This document shows positions 6,571-6,693 of a stretch of DNA of 6,693 nt, in pieces. The first letter of the stretch is position 1, and every line of letters starts with the position of its first letter. Both the position numbers and the translations under genes were made by a program. The notes beneath the pieces were generated by a model. That model made no database searches and was not told the origin of the DNA. It saw only the letters and a list, made by a program, of their open reading frames with translations. Source of the stretch: an uncultured delta proteobacterium (lineage in GTDB: Bacteria; Myxococcota_A; Bradymonadia; REDH01); NCBI GenBank assembly GCA_903873545.1, contig CAIQPA010000150.1, positions 1-6,693 on the forward strand, in the 5' to 3' direction.

Positions 6571-6575
6571 TGACC

Positions 6576-6693
6576 ATGCGCCGCAGCCTCCTTCTCGCAG
6601 CTCCCATCTGCCTCCTCGCTCTCGCCTCCTGCCAGCGCCGCGGCGAGCCGGTCCCCACGCTCACGCAGGAACAGTGGGCCCGGGTGCAGGAGA
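6576..6693 (+). CDS. Putative lipoprotein, 3' partial
   Basis: Only the first 39 codons are present; the frame is open at the right edge. The product starts MRRSLLLAAP, continues with a hydrophobic stretch and ends its signal in LASC, giving a lipobox with Cys19 as the expected lipidated residue. Gln follows the Cys, so export towards the outer membrane is likely by the usual +2 rule as known in E. coli. The next 20 residues are polar (QRRGEP...LTQEQWARVQE) and match no family I recognise. It is transcribed away from the murC-like gene and probably has its own promoter in the shared spacer. Confidence 0.7.
   Translation, partial: MRRSLLLAAPICLLALASCQRRGEPVPTLTQEQWARVQE

Larger units (their letters stand above)
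6444..6575. promoter_or_regulatory. Divergent intergenic region, probable promoters for both directions
   Basis: The 132 bases separate the starts of the minus-strand murC-like/lysC pair and the plus-strand lipoprotein gene, so promoters for both should lie here. A weak plus-strand -35-like TTGAAC is at 6520-6525, but the hexamer 17 bases on (6543-6548) is a poor -10. No clear sigma-70 pair was found for the minus strand. A perfect inverted repeat is listed separately. Confidence 0.45.

Noticed and set aside
6489..6575. tRNA-like fragments (GTTCGACCC and a CCA) in the divergent spacer
   Set aside because: The elements are in the wrong order and do not fold into a cloverleaf.

Overview
This GC-rich window looks like chromosomal DNA from a myxobacterium-like or Bradymonadales-like bacterium (former Deltaproteobacteria). 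The clues are a Ser/Thr kinase-like membrane protein with a C-terminal PEGA-type domain, and lipoproteins in which the lipobox Cys is followed (in one) by a long Asp/Ser/Thr/Gly tether. This assignment is by style only; no RNA gene or other direct taxonomic marker is present. I see no mobile element, CRISPR array, rRNA or tRNA.

Layout. Positions 2-1066 (+) hold the C-terminal part of a kinase-fold protein cut by the left edge. Its catalytic motifs are degenerate (HRG for HRD, GYG for DFG), and a membrane helix and a PEGA-like domain follow. After 58 bases, 1125-3833 (+) encodes a 902-residue lipoprotein of glycoside hydrolase family 31. Its closest recognisable relative is the YihQ sulfoquinovosidase branch, but one of the residues that bind the sulfonate is changed. 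This gene meets the next one tail to tail with only 7 bases between their stops.

On the minus strand, 6443-5058 encodes a MurC-type Mur ligase with several altered signature motifs. It is followed 2 bases later by aspartate kinase (5055-3841), whose C-terminal ACT regulatory region is strongly diverged. The tight spacing, and a ribosome binding site lying inside the upstream gene, indicate a translationally coupled pair. Functionally both can feed cell-wall building: aspartate kinase starts the route to lysine and diaminopimelate, and MurC adds the first amino acid to UDP-MurNAc.

A 132-base divergent spacer (6444-6575) carries a perfect 6-bp inverted repeat, and a new lipoprotein gene starts at 6576 and runs off the right edge.

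No clearly new system is visible. The points most worth a second look are the GH31 lipoprotein with its partly kept sulfoquinovose pocket, the atypical MurC/aspartokinase pair, and the pseudokinase.
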